From Myxococcales bacterium (lineage in GTDB: Bacteria > Myxococcota_A > Polyangia > Polyangiales > Polyangiaceae), in NCBI GenBank assembly GCA_004193285.1, contig SECP01000014.1, forward strand, positions 97,176 through 161,175: 64,000 bases of DNA. The letters are read 5' to 3'. A program made the translations under genes and the position numbers. Below are positions 26,026 to 34,017 of the stretch, piece by piece. Each line of letters starts with the position of its first letter. Position 1 is the stretch's first letter. The notes below the pieces were generated by a model, which was given only the letters and a program-made list of their open reading frames with translations, ran no database searches and had not been told where the DNA came from.

Positions 26026-26130
26026 GGCCTACCTAAGGCGCCTTCCGGCACCAAAACGGCCATAAGATAGACCACGTCGCCGGCCAGCCGCAGGGCTACG
26101 CTGGCTGACGGCGTTTGGATTGCCTATCCC
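26026..26130 (+). repeat. 105-bp dispersed repeat, copy 1
   Basis: Begins GGCCTACCTAAGGCGCC and ends TTGCCTATCCC. It matches copy 2 at 26361-26467 along its whole length with scattered substitutions and small gaps. It lies 37 bp after the IS91 transposase remnant. Internal inverted segments around GCCGGCCAGCCGC/CGCTGGCTGACGGC could form a hairpin. It may be an IS terminus or a small mobile repeat. Confidence 0.7.
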
Positions 26131-26360
26131 TCAACAAGTAGGCGGCGTCGTAACCGTTCTCCCAACCGATCAACACTGGCTTCGTGCCCGGCATGAGCGG
26201 CGACGCGCAGCCTCATAGCCATACGGTACTGGATGGATGCCGACGCGCGCTCGCACGCGAATCGACAGAGCAGGGCGTCCTCGCGCTCAGCGTGCCGATG
26301 AAGAACGGCAATCAGGTCCTTGATGGCGTGCGCGCCAACGTTGAGAAGCTCGATCGCAGA

Positions 26361-26467
26361 GGCCTACCAAAGGCGCCCTCCGCACCAAAACGGCCGATAA
26401 CATAGATCACGTCGCCGGCGAGCCGCAGGACTGCGCCGGCTGATGGCGTTTGGACTGCCTTATCCCC
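26361..26467 (+). repeat. 105-bp dispersed repeat, copy 2
   Basis: Begins GGCCTACCAAAGGCGCC and ends ACTGCCTTATCCCC, parallel to copy 1. The 230 bases between the copies contain no recognisable gene. The two copies bracket a segment that could have moved or been duplicated as a unit. Confidence 0.7.
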
Positions 26468-26480
26468 AGGGCCGCTGAAC

Positions 26481-26615
26481 GACTACCACGGTGCTTGTCT
26501 AACTTTGGAAGCGGGTAGGGCGCGCTGCATGACTATCATGGTGCTTGTCTAACTTTGGAAGCGGGTGGCGCGCGCTGCACGACTATCATGGTGCTTGTCT
26601 AACTTTGGAAGCGGG
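26481..26615 (+). repeat. 50-bp tandem repeat, 2.7 copies
   Basis: Units start at 26481, 26531 and 26581 with GACTAYCAYGGTGCTTGTCT and continue AACTTTGGAAGCGGG. The third copy stops after 35 bases. The period is exactly 50 bp and differences are few, mainly in the GGTAGGG/GGTGGCG part. It ends about 145 bp before the ATG of the small exported protein, so it could be regulatory or an IS-end duplication. Confidence 0.85.
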
Positions 26616-26760
26616 AGACTTGTATATTGCAGCTGCTCGATGAGCGTAATTCGGCGGCAAATCGATTTTAATGTTGACCCTTGCGAGCAGCCTAGGTTAT
26701 CGGTCGACTTCGCAGATCAGCTTCGGGCTGGTGAGGACCTTTTCGGCGGCGGAGGAACAC

Positions 26761-27165
26761 ATGACTAAGAAATTCATTTTGGGCGGACTGTGTGGCGTGG
26801 TGTTGTCGATTGCGGCAGCGGCAGCTGCGGCCCCTATTCAAAGCGGCAACGTCACGATCAAGAAGATCGAGTTTCAGTCCGACACTGCATTCGGTGGCGG
26901 TGGTAGTACTACTGCTGGATTGATTTACCTTCAGTTCGACACCGCGCCATTCACGACGCCTTGCTCGTCTAACACGAACGGATTGGGCAACTGGCTACTA
27001 TCCGGTAACACTGAGAGTCTGAAAACTATGCAGGCGATCGCTCTCGGTGCGAAGCTGGCGGGTAAGCCGGTAAAGGTGCTCTGGAACAATGACAGCATCA
27101 ACGCGTGCAGCGTTGCCAACACTAACCTTGGCTTCCCTGTGATCCGTGGGATCTCAATCCTCTGA
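26761..27165 (+). CDS. Small exported protein, possible OB-like fold
   Basis: 134 residues with a clear signal peptide (MTKKFILGGLCGVVLSIAAAAAAA) and a strong Shine-Dalgarno GGAGGA at 26751-26756. The mature part starts IQSGNVTIKKIEFQSD, contains two Cys (TPCSSN and INACSV) that could pair, and a helix-like segment ESLKTMQAIALGAKLAGKPVKV. The pattern strand-Cys-helix (AALGAKLAGKPVKV)-Cys-strand recalls small secreted OB-fold B-subunit-like proteins of other bacteria, but I cannot confirm the family. G+C looks lower than in the flanking core genes, suggesting transfer. Located downstream of the 50-bp repeats. Confidence 0.7.
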   Translation: MTKKFILGGLCGVVLSIAAAAAAAPIQSGNVTIKKIEFQSDTAFGGGGSTTAGLIYLQFDTAPFTTPCSSNTNGLGNWLLSGNTESLKTMQAIALGAKLAGKPVKVLWNNDSINACSVANTNLGFPVIRGISIL

Positions 27166-27612
27166 AAGTAAACTTCGACTCCGACCGTGGCTAGCCGGGG
27201 CCTTGGGTCGTGTGAGTAGCAGTATCTACGCTGTCGGTTGTACTGCCCGTGAGCAGCGACGCCGTGCTTGCCGCAATTTATTACTCGCGCGCCGCGATGG
27301 ACGCCAGTTCTCACCGTCAGCGGCATTTCGTTGACTGGCTAAGGCACATCGCGGGGGCATGCTTTCCAATTTCATAGGTGGCGACTCGCGGCGACGGTCG
27401 GGGCGTACCCCAATCGGCATCAACGCGGCCAACGGGTGGGATACGGTTCGCCGCCATGCGGCCGACTTAGCTCAATTGCAGGATGGAAGTTTTACCTGCG
27501 TTCCTGAGCGAACCGCCAGGCAACACGGAGGGGTGCCGATGAATCGAAGCCGTTCCCAGTTAGCCTCGCGCGGTAGACTAACGAGAACATTCAACTACCA
27601 ATCAGAGGCTAA
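27166..27612. other. Low-information spacer with possible gene fragments
   Basis: About 450 bases between two exported-protein genes. One plus frame around 27215-27386 encodes a stretch reading VLAAIYYSRAAMDASSHRQR, with no start and no recognised family, which may be the tail of a lost gene. No terminator or repeat is evident. Confidence 0.35.
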
Positions 27613-29031
27613 ATGAAAATCATAGTGTACGCCGTCGTCGGCTGCTCACTAATGGCTGGCTGCTCGTCACAAGGTGACGGGAATGAATCTGTGGGAAGCA
27701 GCTCCCAGGAGCTAAACGGTCAATTGGGCTCAAGGAGCAATCTGACGAGAAAGACGCTCGCTCTCGAGCCGGCCTCGCTCCAGAACGACGAGAGCATACG
27801 TCAGGGCGAAACATTGGAATACTACAACTCGGTCGGCGTGGCCGCCAACGGCAGTACAACCGGGGCGGTTCCGAACTGCACGGACGCCCAGGGAGCTGCA
27901 GTCGCCGCGCCTCGCACCATCAAGAGGTGCCTAAATACTCTTGACGACTTCATCAAGGTGTATGGGTTCAGTGCCGCTCATACTACCGCATTTTACTACA
28001 ATCGCGGTGACCTCGGCATTGGTCGCGAAATGCACTGCATAGATAGGACCTCCACCACCGGCGAGATTGCATGTTACGTCAAGAATTTTGCCGCTGGGGA
28101 CGATAATAGCGAATTTACGTTCGGCATGAGCAAGGACATCGCCTTCAGGAACATGGCAACGCAGAACGCGTTTGCCACCGTCGCGATGGTCTATCGCCAT
28201 GCGGTGCCCGCAGGAGGAGCCAACCGGGTCTTGTTTGCAGTCTATGGTAAGAGCGGAACGCTGATCAATGCGGCCGCGCTGGATCGTCACGGTATCAACT
28301 TCAATAACGAGTTCGCGGGAGTCGTCGATGGGACGCCGAATCCAAATCCGAATCCGAGCATATTCGGCGAGCCTGGAGTAAATTTCAATAACCATATCCC
28401 GACCAACTGTATCAGTTGTCATGGCGGTGACGCCTACGACGCTGCCTCCAATTCTCAGAAGGGCGCTTTGTTTTTGCCATTCGATCTTGATCAATTCGAG
28501 TACGAGGACGCTCCCACGAGAACAAAGGAATCTCAGCTTGGCCAATTTAGGGCGTTGAATCAAATCGTCAGGAAGGTGGCCACTCAGTCCGAGATTCGTT
28601 CCGAGACCCCCGCCGCAACGAACGTCAAGAATCAGATTGACGGCTGGTATCCGGACTCGAGCAATTCGTTCAACTCGGCGTTCGTTCCGACTGGGTGGAA
28701 GCAAAACCCGGCTGCGGAGAGTGTTTACCGCTCAGTGGTTCGGAGCAACTGTCGCGGCTGCCACATGACGAGCAAATTCTTTCCTTTCAACACAGAGGGA
28801 GAATTCTTGCCCAGGGCCAGCAACATCGCTGATTTACTCTGCAGGTATGAGATGCCTCATGCCTTGCAAACTGTTCGCGAGTTCTGGCAGTCCCCCGCGC
28901 CGTCCGCCCTTCGGAGCTATTTCCAGAACAGTAACAATGGTGCGGCGGCGAGTACACTGGGAGCATGCGGTCCCGGCAACATCGCCACCCTGGATCCGCC
29001 GCAGATTCTCGCCAGCGCGTCTGCACTCTAG
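27613..29031 (+). CDS. Lipoprotein with two CxxCH haem-type motifs
   Basis: 472 residues with a signal peptide and lipobox ending SLMAGCSS. Two c-type haem motifs appear late: CISCHGGDAYD near residue 264 and CRGCHMTSKFF near residue 379. This spacing is like cytochrome-type domains in surface proteins of Myxococcota and Planctomycetota. The N-terminal 250 residues match no family I know. It is probably periplasmic or outer-membrane and could carry electrons. The gene has noticeably lower G+C than the rest of the window and uses codons such as ATA, AGA and CTA that core genes avoid, so it is likely acquired. A related diheme-like lipoprotein is at 44435. Confidence 0.8.
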   Translation: MKIIVYAVVGCSLMAGCSSQGDGNESVGSSSQELNGQLGSRSNLTRKTLALEPASLQNDESIRQGETLEYYNSVGVAANGSTTGAVPNCTDAQGAAVAAPRTIKRCLNTLDDFIKVYGFSAAHTTAFYYNRGDLGIGREMHCIDRTSTTGEIACYVKNFAAGDDNSEFTFGMSKDIAFRNMATQNAFATVAMVYRHAVPAGGANRVLFAVYGKSGTLINAAALDRHGINFNNEFAGVVDGTPNPNPNPSIFGEPGVNFNNHIPTNCISCHGGDAYDAASNSQKGALFLPFDLDQFEYEDAPTRTKESQLGQFRALNQIVRKVATQSEIRSETPAATNVKNQIDGWYPDSSNSFNSAFVPTGWKQNPAAESVYRSVVRSNCRGCHMTSKFFPFNTEGEFLPRASNIADLLCRYEMPHALQTVREFWQSPAPSALRSYFQNSNNGAAASTLGACGPGNIATLDPPQILASASAL

Positions 29032-29089
29032 AAGCTAAGTCAAGCGACACCTAGCTAGAGCTTATTCGGACGCGAGGTGAGCAGCCACC

Positions 29090-29114
29090 GGTGTGTCGAG
29101 TCGCGGGACACACC
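29090..29114 (+). repeat. Hairpin downstream of the haem lipoprotein
   Basis: GGTGTGTC at 29090-29097 pairs with GACACACC at 29107-29114 around a 9-base loop. There is no T run, so a terminator role is uncertain. Confidence 0.4.
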
Positions 29115-29261
29115 CACCTTCATTGGCTGAGCCGAGGAGTTCTTCGCCAGCGCTCTTCGGCGCGGTGCTCGCATTCGCCGGCGTGGCATTCGTTTACGCG
29201 TGAAGCTCGAGCCGTGACTAGCTCCATGTCTAAGGCCGCGCGGCGACGCGGGGCGCCCACG

Positions 29262-29469
29262 TTACTCATGCGCCATGACGACCGCACTCGTGACGGCGTA
29301 GACCGCCACTTTGTCGCCATCGAGCTCGTAGAGGATACCGTGAGGGGAATGTCTTCAGCGGACATCGCGTGATCGAGCCGCTAAAAGCCTGGTAGCGGTG
29401 GGCAGTTTCGGCGAGCGCTCGGAGGGCTTCTGTCACTCGACGCTGGAACTCGGCTGCCGCCTGCGGGTC
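29262..29469 (-). pseudogene. ParE/RelE-family toxin remnant with frameshift
   Basis: Minus strand. One frame encodes GVDPQAAAEFQRRVTEALRA and continues to RCPLKTFPS. With a one-base shift the reading continues GILYELDGDKVAVYAVTSAV and stops at 29264. Joined, this is the C-terminal two-thirds of a ParE-type plasmid-stabilisation toxin (typically about 95 residues). The N-terminal part is missing because the homology stops where the IS3 fragment begins at about 29468. No antitoxin gene remains next to it. Confidence 0.7.
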
Positions 29470-29645
29470 AACGCCGTAGCTGAGAGCTTCTTCGCCACCT
29501 TGACGAAGGAGCTTGTGCACGGCTGCGGCTCGAAACGCGCTCCGAGGCATACGACGGCATCAGCGACTGCATCAAGAACTACCACCAAGCGAAACGGCGG
29601 CACTGCGAGTTGCGCCAGGCGCGACGCGCCGAAGAGACGTCCTGA
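29467..29645 (+). mobile_element. IS3-family transposase fragment (OrfB C-terminal end)
   Basis: The plus strand encodes NAVAESFFATLTKELVH, the conserved segment around the last catalytic Glu of IS3-type integrases. A frame change follows, then ETRSEAYDGISDCIKNYHQ and AKRRHCEL, the usual C-terminal end, stopping at 29645. Only about 60 codons remain and they are frameshifted, so it is inactive. Its left edge coincides with the truncated N-terminus of the ParE remnant, indicating insertion into that gene. Confidence 0.75.
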
Positions 29646-29703
29646 GAAACGTCTTCGGCGCGCCGGCCGCATCCGCCGACCGCTCCGGCGTCGGGAGGTA
29701 CCT

Positions 29704-29940
29704 TCAGCGGAGAGCGTCGAGGGAAGCCCCGAAGTTGATGTGCAGGGGCACGCCGTCTAGCACCAGCGCCGGCACCGACCTCACGCCCGCGCGCTCCGCT
29801 TCGGGCAAGCGCTCGCGGCTCGTGCCCAGGTGCACGACTTCCACGTCGTAGCGCTTCGCGTCGAGCGCAGTCGCAAGAGAGCGCTCCGCCTCCACGCACA
29901 CCGGGCAACCAGCATGATAAAAAATGGCTTTGGCTTGCAT
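29704..29940 (-). CDS. Glutaredoxin/thioredoxin-like thiol protein
   Basis: A 78-residue single domain. The redox motif is CPVC in FYHAGCPVCVEAERSL near the N-terminus. The cis-Pro segment is SVPALVLDG and the protein ends INFGASLDALR. It should act as a small cytosolic thiol-disulfide exchanger. The ATG at 29940 is the natural start (MQAKAIFYHAGC). The divergent gene encodes an HxlR regulator, and the 135 bases between them contain inverted repeats, so the regulator probably controls this gene in response to redox or electrophile stress. Confidence 0.8.
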   Translation of the reverse strand: MQAKAIFYHAGCPVCVEAERSLATALDAKRYDVEVVHLGTSRERLPEAERAGVRSVPALVLDGVPLHINFGASLDALR

Positions 29941-30014
29941 GATTTCCGTCCTTTCAGAGAGCACCGTGGCTCCAGTCCCAAGCCTAAGACTCATCGAGGC
30001 AGCTCGGGGAGCAG

Positions 30015-30048
30015 GCACCTTTCGGTGCGGGCTGCACTTTGCGGTGCA
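30015..30048. promoter_or_regulatory. Candidate HxlR operator (paired inverted repeats)
   Basis: GCACC at 30015-30019 pairs with GGTGC at 30024-30028, and TGCAC at 30033-30037 pairs with GTGCA at 30044-30048. The GGTGC half-sites are 19-20 bp apart, about two helical turns. The block lies between the divergent starts at 29940 and 30076, where HxlR proteins usually bind. Confidence 0.5.
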
Positions 30049-30075
30049 AATCGCGGACAATGCGCACCAATAAAT

Positions 30076-30372
30076 ATGCCGAGCTCGAGCTACCGCTGTT
30101 TAGAGGACGTAGTCGGCTGCAAGTGGTCCGTGTCCGTCATCTCGGCCGTGGCGGAGGGCGTAACGCGGCCCGGGGCGATCGAGCGGCACGTCCGGGGCAT
30201 CTCCACCAAGGTTTTGACCGAGCGCCTACGCAAGCTCACGGCCTATGGCCTGCTGGTGAAGCATAGCTATCCCGAGGTACCCCCGCGCACCGAGTACTCC
30301 CTCACGGCGCGCGGCAAGAAGCTCGCGCGCATCATCGAACAGTTGCACGCCCTCGATCGCGAGGGGGCCTAA
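30076..30372 (+). CDS. HxlR-family transcriptional regulator
   Basis: A 98-residue winged-helix protein starting at the ATG at 30076. The pattern CLEDVVGCKWSVSVISAVAE, then ISTKVLTERLRKLTAYGLL and the wing VPPRTEYSLTARGKKL is typical of HxlR/DUF24. Cys at 8 and 15 lie near the N-terminal helix, where several HxlR members sense oxidants or quinones through Cys. It is divergent from the glutaredoxin-like gene, its probable target. Confidence 0.88.
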   Translation: MPSSSYRCLEDVVGCKWSVSVISAVAEGVTRPGAIERHVRGISTKVLTERLRKLTAYGLLVKHSYPEVPPRTEYSLTARGKKLARIIEQLHALDREGA

Positions 30373-30447
30373 CGCGACGCCTTTGACGGCTGTACTCAGC
30401 AGCTCGTCGCCCCCGCGATAGTTGCGTGGTCAGGCAGCTCCACGAGC

Positions 30448-31008
30448 CTACGAGCCCGCTGCGCCAAGCGCGTAGCGCTGCAGCGTTGGCCCGAGCGCAG
30501 CGACGAGCTCGGCGCGCGACAACTCGACCACGGGCGGCAGTTTGAGAACGTAGCGGCACACCGCGAGCCCCAGCAACTGGGTCGCGACCGGACCGGCGCG
30601 GCGCGGCGCGGTGGCCGGGTCCCCCAGGGCGGTGATGAACGGCATGACCTGCGCCAAAAACGCCTCGCGCATTTTCGTAGCGGCATAGCTGTTCGAAGCC
30701 GCCGAGCGCAGCAGCACCGCCATCCCCTGCTTGCTGGCCGCGCCCTCCCAGATTTCCAGGAAGTGCTCGAGGAGGGCTCGGCCGATGTCGGGGGCGGCGA
30801 TATGGGCCGCCGACGGCAGCTGGAGCTCTACCGACGCGGCTTGAGCGAACAGCCCGTCCTTGCTGCCGAAGTACCGAATCACCATCGCCGGATCGATCTG
30901 CGCGCGCTCTGCGACTTCACGCACGGTCGTGGCTTCGTAGCCTTGCTTGGCAAACAGCTGACGGGCCGCGGCCAGAATCGCTTGGCGAGAGCGGTCAGAT
31001 TTCTTCAA
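30448..31008 (-). CDS. TetR/AcrR-family regulator
   Basis: 186 residues. The N-terminal helix-turn-helix reads ILAAARQLFAKQGYEATTVREVAERAQI then VIRYFGSKDGLF. The C-terminal ligand domain is helical with two Trp/Cys-poor hydrophobic helices. The start is a TTG at 31008, preceded by AGGGAG about 12 bases upstream and by an in-frame stop. Target genes and ligand are unknown; no transporter gene is adjacent. Confidence 0.87.
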   Translation of the reverse strand: MKKSDRSRQAILAAARQLFAKQGYEATTVREVAERAQIDPAMVIRYFGSKDGLFAQAASVELQLPSAAHIAAPDIGRALLEHFLEIWEGAASKQGMAVLLRSAASNSYAATKMREAFLAQVMPFITALGDPATAPRRAGPVATQLLGLAVCRYVLKLPPVVELSRAELVAALGPTLQRYALGAAGS

Positions 31009-31085
31009 CGAGAGGGCTGAGCTCCCTCAGCTCTCCATGGAATTCTCTCGGGAGGCCTGCTGCCCGAGCTGCTCCGCGAGCCCTC

Positions 31086-31436
31086 TTGCTTTTTAGGCCT
31101 TTGAGCTCGCGTTTCAAACGCCAGTTGAGCGTCAGCTGGCTGCTGTTCGTGGCCTCCGCTCCCGTGCTGGAGACCAACGAGGAAGCGAGCCTCCTCATCG
31201 ATAGCGGCACGCGACATGCACGAGCGCTCTCCATGACGAGTCCCACTAGCGAGCGTGAAAGCTCAACGGAGAGCGAGCAATCGACCTCGGCGCCGACCGC
31301 CCCGGGTCCTGCCGAGCCCAAGAGACCCCCAGGTTCCGAGGCTACTGACCCGGTTCCCCCCAATCCCCCGACCGCGCCCAAGCCCGTCGTGCCGCGTGGA
31401 CCGGACCCAGTGGTTCCGGACCAGAACAGCGGCTAG
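31086..31436 (+). CDS. Possible small Pro-rich exported protein
   Basis: A TTG-initiated frame of 116 residues: basic start, hydrophobic segment LSVSWLLFVASAPVLE, then a Ser/Glu and Pro-rich tail (PPNPPTAPKPVVPRGPDPVV). Third-position G+C is moderately high, but an antisense frame overlaps it. It has no domain and may be spurious; it is listed because nothing else fills this 475-base interval. Confidence 0.3.
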   Translation: MLFRPLSSRFKRQLSVSWLLFVASAPVLETNEEASLLIDSGTRHARALSMTSPTSERESSTESEQSTSAPTAPGPAEPKRPPGSEATDPVPPNPPTAPKPVVPRGPDPVVPDQNSG

Positions 31437-31483
31437 GGCGACCGTGCCACACGGGGTCGGCTGCTCCCTCCCGCCCTCGCGGG

Positions 31484-31786
31484 TCACTTCAGAAACTCCA
31501 CGTAGAAGCGAACGCTCCCGCGCAGCTCGACCTCGTGCGGCACCTCCGGCTCGATGATGCCCGCCTGCGATGCATCCAGGAGCAGCTCCACCCCCCTTGC
31601 GGGCACGCGGTACAGCAGCGTGCCCTGCACGACCACGATCCTCCCCCATACTCCAGGCTTCGTGGTGTGCGCACGCAATAGCCCCCGCGGCACCGTGTGC
31701 TCGTCGAATTCTGGCGTCCGCTGGTACGCCTGCACGTCGCCTGGAAGGGTGGACACGCACCCGACGCGGATGGTCTCTCTGGTCAT
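31484..31786 (-). CDS. DUF1971/TehB-N-like cupin protein
   Basis: 100 residues matching the small cupin family seen alone or at the N-terminus of TehB: YQRTPEFDEHTVPRGLLRAHTT, KPGVWGRIVVVQGTLLYRV, VEPEVPHEVELRG and a terminal VRFYVEFLK. The conserved His residues of HTVPxGLLxxHxT and PHEV could bind a metal. The family is linked to tellurite resistance by its fusion to TehB, but no TehB or transporter gene is adjacent. It lies 6 bp after the GFA-family gene on the same strand, so the two are probably an operon. Confidence 0.8.
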   Translation of the reverse strand: MTRETIRVGCVSTLPGDVQAYQRTPEFDEHTVPRGLLRAHTTKPGVWGRIVVVQGTLLYRVPARGVELLLDASQAGIIEPEVPHEVELRGSVRFYVEFLK

Positions 31787-31792
31787 CGGCGC

Positions 31793-32227
31793 TCAAGCTT
31801 GGCGAGATCCGCGCTGATTCAGCACCGACCTCGGCGCCCACTCTGGAAACTGTGGGATCTCGTCGTTGATGGGCTCCCACAGAGCCTTCTCGGCGACGAA
31901 AGTGTGCGCCCTCGGCTGCTGAGTGAAATCGCTATCAAGGCTGCCCAGCCTGATCCGGAGAATGCCGGGCGTCGCGGCGAGGTACGCGTATATCGGCGAC
32001 CCGCAGCGGCTGCAGAACACTCGGAGCTTGCCAGGCGATGATTCGTACTCGCGCAGCGTTTCCTCCCCGCTGCGCAGGTGGAAGTGCACGCGCTCGATGG
32101 GCGCATTGGCTCCGTGCCCCGACCCACTCGCTTTGCGGCAGCTCTTGCAGTGGCAATAGCCGAACTCGCCTAAATCCGCGCTCAAATCGTATCGAACGCT
32201 TCCGCATAGACAGCTTCCGTGATGCAT
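31793..32227 (-). CDS. GFA/CENP-V-family zinc protein
   Basis: 144 residues. The zinc-binding Cys pattern is GSCLCGSVRYDL, GYCHCKSCRKASG and FCSRCGSPIYAY, as in proteins named for glutathione-dependent formaldehyde-activating enzyme. Most members have no proven enzyme activity; a role in glutathione-adduct handling is only the family name. Start at the ATG at 32227 (MHHGSCLCGSV). Followed closely by the DUF1971 gene. Confidence 0.88.
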   Translation of the reverse strand: MHHGSCLCGSVRYDLSADLGEFGYCHCKSCRKASGSGHGANAPIERVHFHLRSGEETLREYESSPGKLRVFCSRCGSPIYAYLAATPGILRIRLGSLDSDFTQQPRAHTFVAEKALWEPINDEIPQFPEWAPRSVLNQRGSRQA

Positions 32228-32389
32228 GGCGAAGCAGCAGCTTACCACGCAGGTCCCGAAGAGTGCCGCGAGAGCGCCGCTGCTCGCTAAGGGGAGCCAT
32301 TCTCTCAGTAGGTCTGAGCTACGGAAACCACGCGCGTGCGCGTGGTACCGACTGGCGCGAGACGCGAGCCCGCGTACGCTAGAGGCCCG

Positions 32390-32854
32390 ATGCGCGCAGG
32401 AGTCGAATTCCAAGTCGCAGTGCGGCTCGCTTCTTCGGGCGACGCGTCGTTCATTCGAGAGCTCTCTCGCCTCGCTTTCTCGGAGTACGATCCCCATGCA
32501 TCTCGAGCAACGGCACGGATGATGCTGGAGCGTGGTGCGCGGACACTGGTTGCCGAGAGCCTGGGGCGGCCGCTGGGCTTCATCATCCTCCACGCATCGT
32601 CCTTCCGCGACCTGGCCATCCATGCCATCGCAGTCAGTCCCAGCGAACGCGGTAGACGCGTCGGTCAGCGGCTCATGCGGGCCGCAGAACACCATGCGAG
32701 GTCTCTGGGCTGCACGCGCATCACCCTAACTACCGCCCAAGCCAACCTTGCCGCGCTCGATCTCTTCCTGCGTTTCGGGTTCAAGATCACGAGCCGCGGC
32801 ACCCGCTATCACGGGAAACAACCGGCTTGTCACCTCGAGAAACGCGTGGTCTGA
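32390..32854 (+). CDS. GNAT-family N-acetyltransferase
   Basis: 154 residues with the acetyl-CoA pyrophosphate-binding motif A: AIAVSPSERGRRVGQRLMRAAE. Motif B (AALDLFLRFGFKI) follows and fits RimI-like enzymes. Start at the ATG at 32390, after a run of in-frame codons that are not domain-like. Divergent from the GFA/DUF1971 pair with about 160 bases between. Acceptor substrate unknown. Confidence 0.88.
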   Translation: MRAGVEFQVAVRLASSGDASFIRELSRLAFSEYDPHASRATARMMLERGARTLVAESLGRPLGFIILHASSFRDLAIHAIAVSPSERGRRVGQRLMRAAEHHARSLGCTRITLTTAQANLAALDLFLRFGFKITSRGTRYHGKQPACHLEKRVV

Positions 32855-32934
32855 CGCCGGCCTTGGGGGCTGCTCCTTCGGAGCGGTCGAGTCGAACCGC
32901 TAATTACGTTCTCAAGCGGTCCGTGCGCCAGGGT

Positions 32935-34017
32935 TTACCGCTGGCTCATGACCTCGACACCCACGGAAACCATTGCCCCAGGTGCACCCCAGGTTCCAAC
33001 CTCACGTTGGCTGGCGACGATGATGGCAGGCGTAGGCAGTACGACGGCGGTGACGTCGAGATTGAGCCGCACCTGGCGCGCTACCCGTGCGCTCACACCA
33101 AGCAAGCCGTAAGCGCCACCGAGCCAAGCGGCCGCTTCGCTGCTACGTGAGGGATCGATGGCGGTTCCGCGCGTGGTGACGTGCGCGGCTGCGAACCCCA
33201 AGCTGACTCGCGGCCAAAAGCTTCCGGTACTATCGGGCAAGGCGCAACTCAAGCCCGCACCCAACAGCAACGGCTCGACCTCGACACGACCTTCCACTAG
33301 CTCAGCGGCCTCTGCGATCAGCGGCAAGGCGGCAAATCCGCGCACCCCGAAGCAGCCGCCGACCCGGAACCAGGCCGCCCAGAGCGTCGACAGGGATGGG
33401 CCAACGCTGCGCAGGCCGACCTCCGCCGCTACGCCCCCGGACAGCGAAAATACCGCGGGCGCCGGCCTCGATTCAGGAACGCGTTCCGACGCAAGCGGCT
33501 CCGCGCTGCGGTCGGGGCGAGCTTGCCCCAAAGTTCGCGGACGAGCGTGAACTTCCATCATGGAGGCGCGTAGAAGCTCCAGCGTCCCCAGAGCGACTTC
33601 ATTGGGATCGGCAGCGGCGCCATCGGTGCGCGGCAGAGAGCGCGTCACCGTTTCGCCCGTGGCAGGCTCGAAAAGCCACAGCTCACTGCCCCTCGAGTTT
33701 GCGAGCAGCCGCACACCTGCGATACCGCCGAGCTCTCGCGCAGCTCGTTCGAGTGCGGCGGTGTTGCTGGAGTTCTCTGGGGTCGCGCTCAGCAGAACCA
33801 CGGCGAAACCGAGGCTACGCAGGTCCCGCTGAAGTCTTGACGAAGCGTCATCGTCGGGCTCGTCCGCAACGATGACGATGAGCGCAGCCCCAGGGCGCAG
33901 CTCCGCCCATTGGCTAGCAGGAGGGGCCGTCCGCGTGTCAGAAGCGAGCTCCGCTCGCGCGGTTTCGGGGACAATGAGGCCGAGGATCGAGATAACGCTC
34001 AGCAGCGCGCGCTTCAC
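32935..34017 (-). CDS. Exported protein with barrel-like C-terminal half
   Basis: 360 residues with a signal peptide (MKRALLSVISILGLIVPETARA). The N-terminal half (about 150 residues) looks like an alpha/beta domain with LIVIVADEPDDD and VRLLANSRGSELWLFEP. The C-terminal half alternates short hydrophobic strands with Gly-rich turns, like an outer-membrane barrel. It is the last gene of a sigma factor/FecR operon, overlapping the FecR gene by four bases. In myxobacteria such third genes are frequent and uncharacterised. Probably an envelope component read or built under control of that sigma factor. Confidence 0.7.
   Translation of the reverse strand: MKRALLSVISILGLIVPETARAELASDTRTAPPASQWAELRPGAALIVIVADEPDDDASSRLQRDLRSLGFAVVLLSATPENSSNTAALERAARELGGIAGVRLLANSRGSELWLFEPATGETVTRSLPRTDGAAADPNEVALGTLELLRASMMEVHARPRTLGQARPDRSAEPLASERVPESRPAPAVFSLSGGVAAEVGLRSVGPSLSTLWAAWFRVGGCFGVRGFAALPLIAEAAELVEGRVEVEPLLLGAGLSCALPDSTGSFWPRVSLGFAAAHVTTRGTAIDPSRSSEAAAWLGGAYGLLGVSARVARQVRLNLDVTAVVLPTPAIIVASQREVGTWGAPGAMVSVGVEVMSQR

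Noticed and set aside
26595..26628. Sigma70 promoter made of TTGTCT and TATATT
   Set aside because: The spacing is about 22 bases, outside the normal 16-18, and the other candidate pairing TTGGAA/TATATT is only 12.
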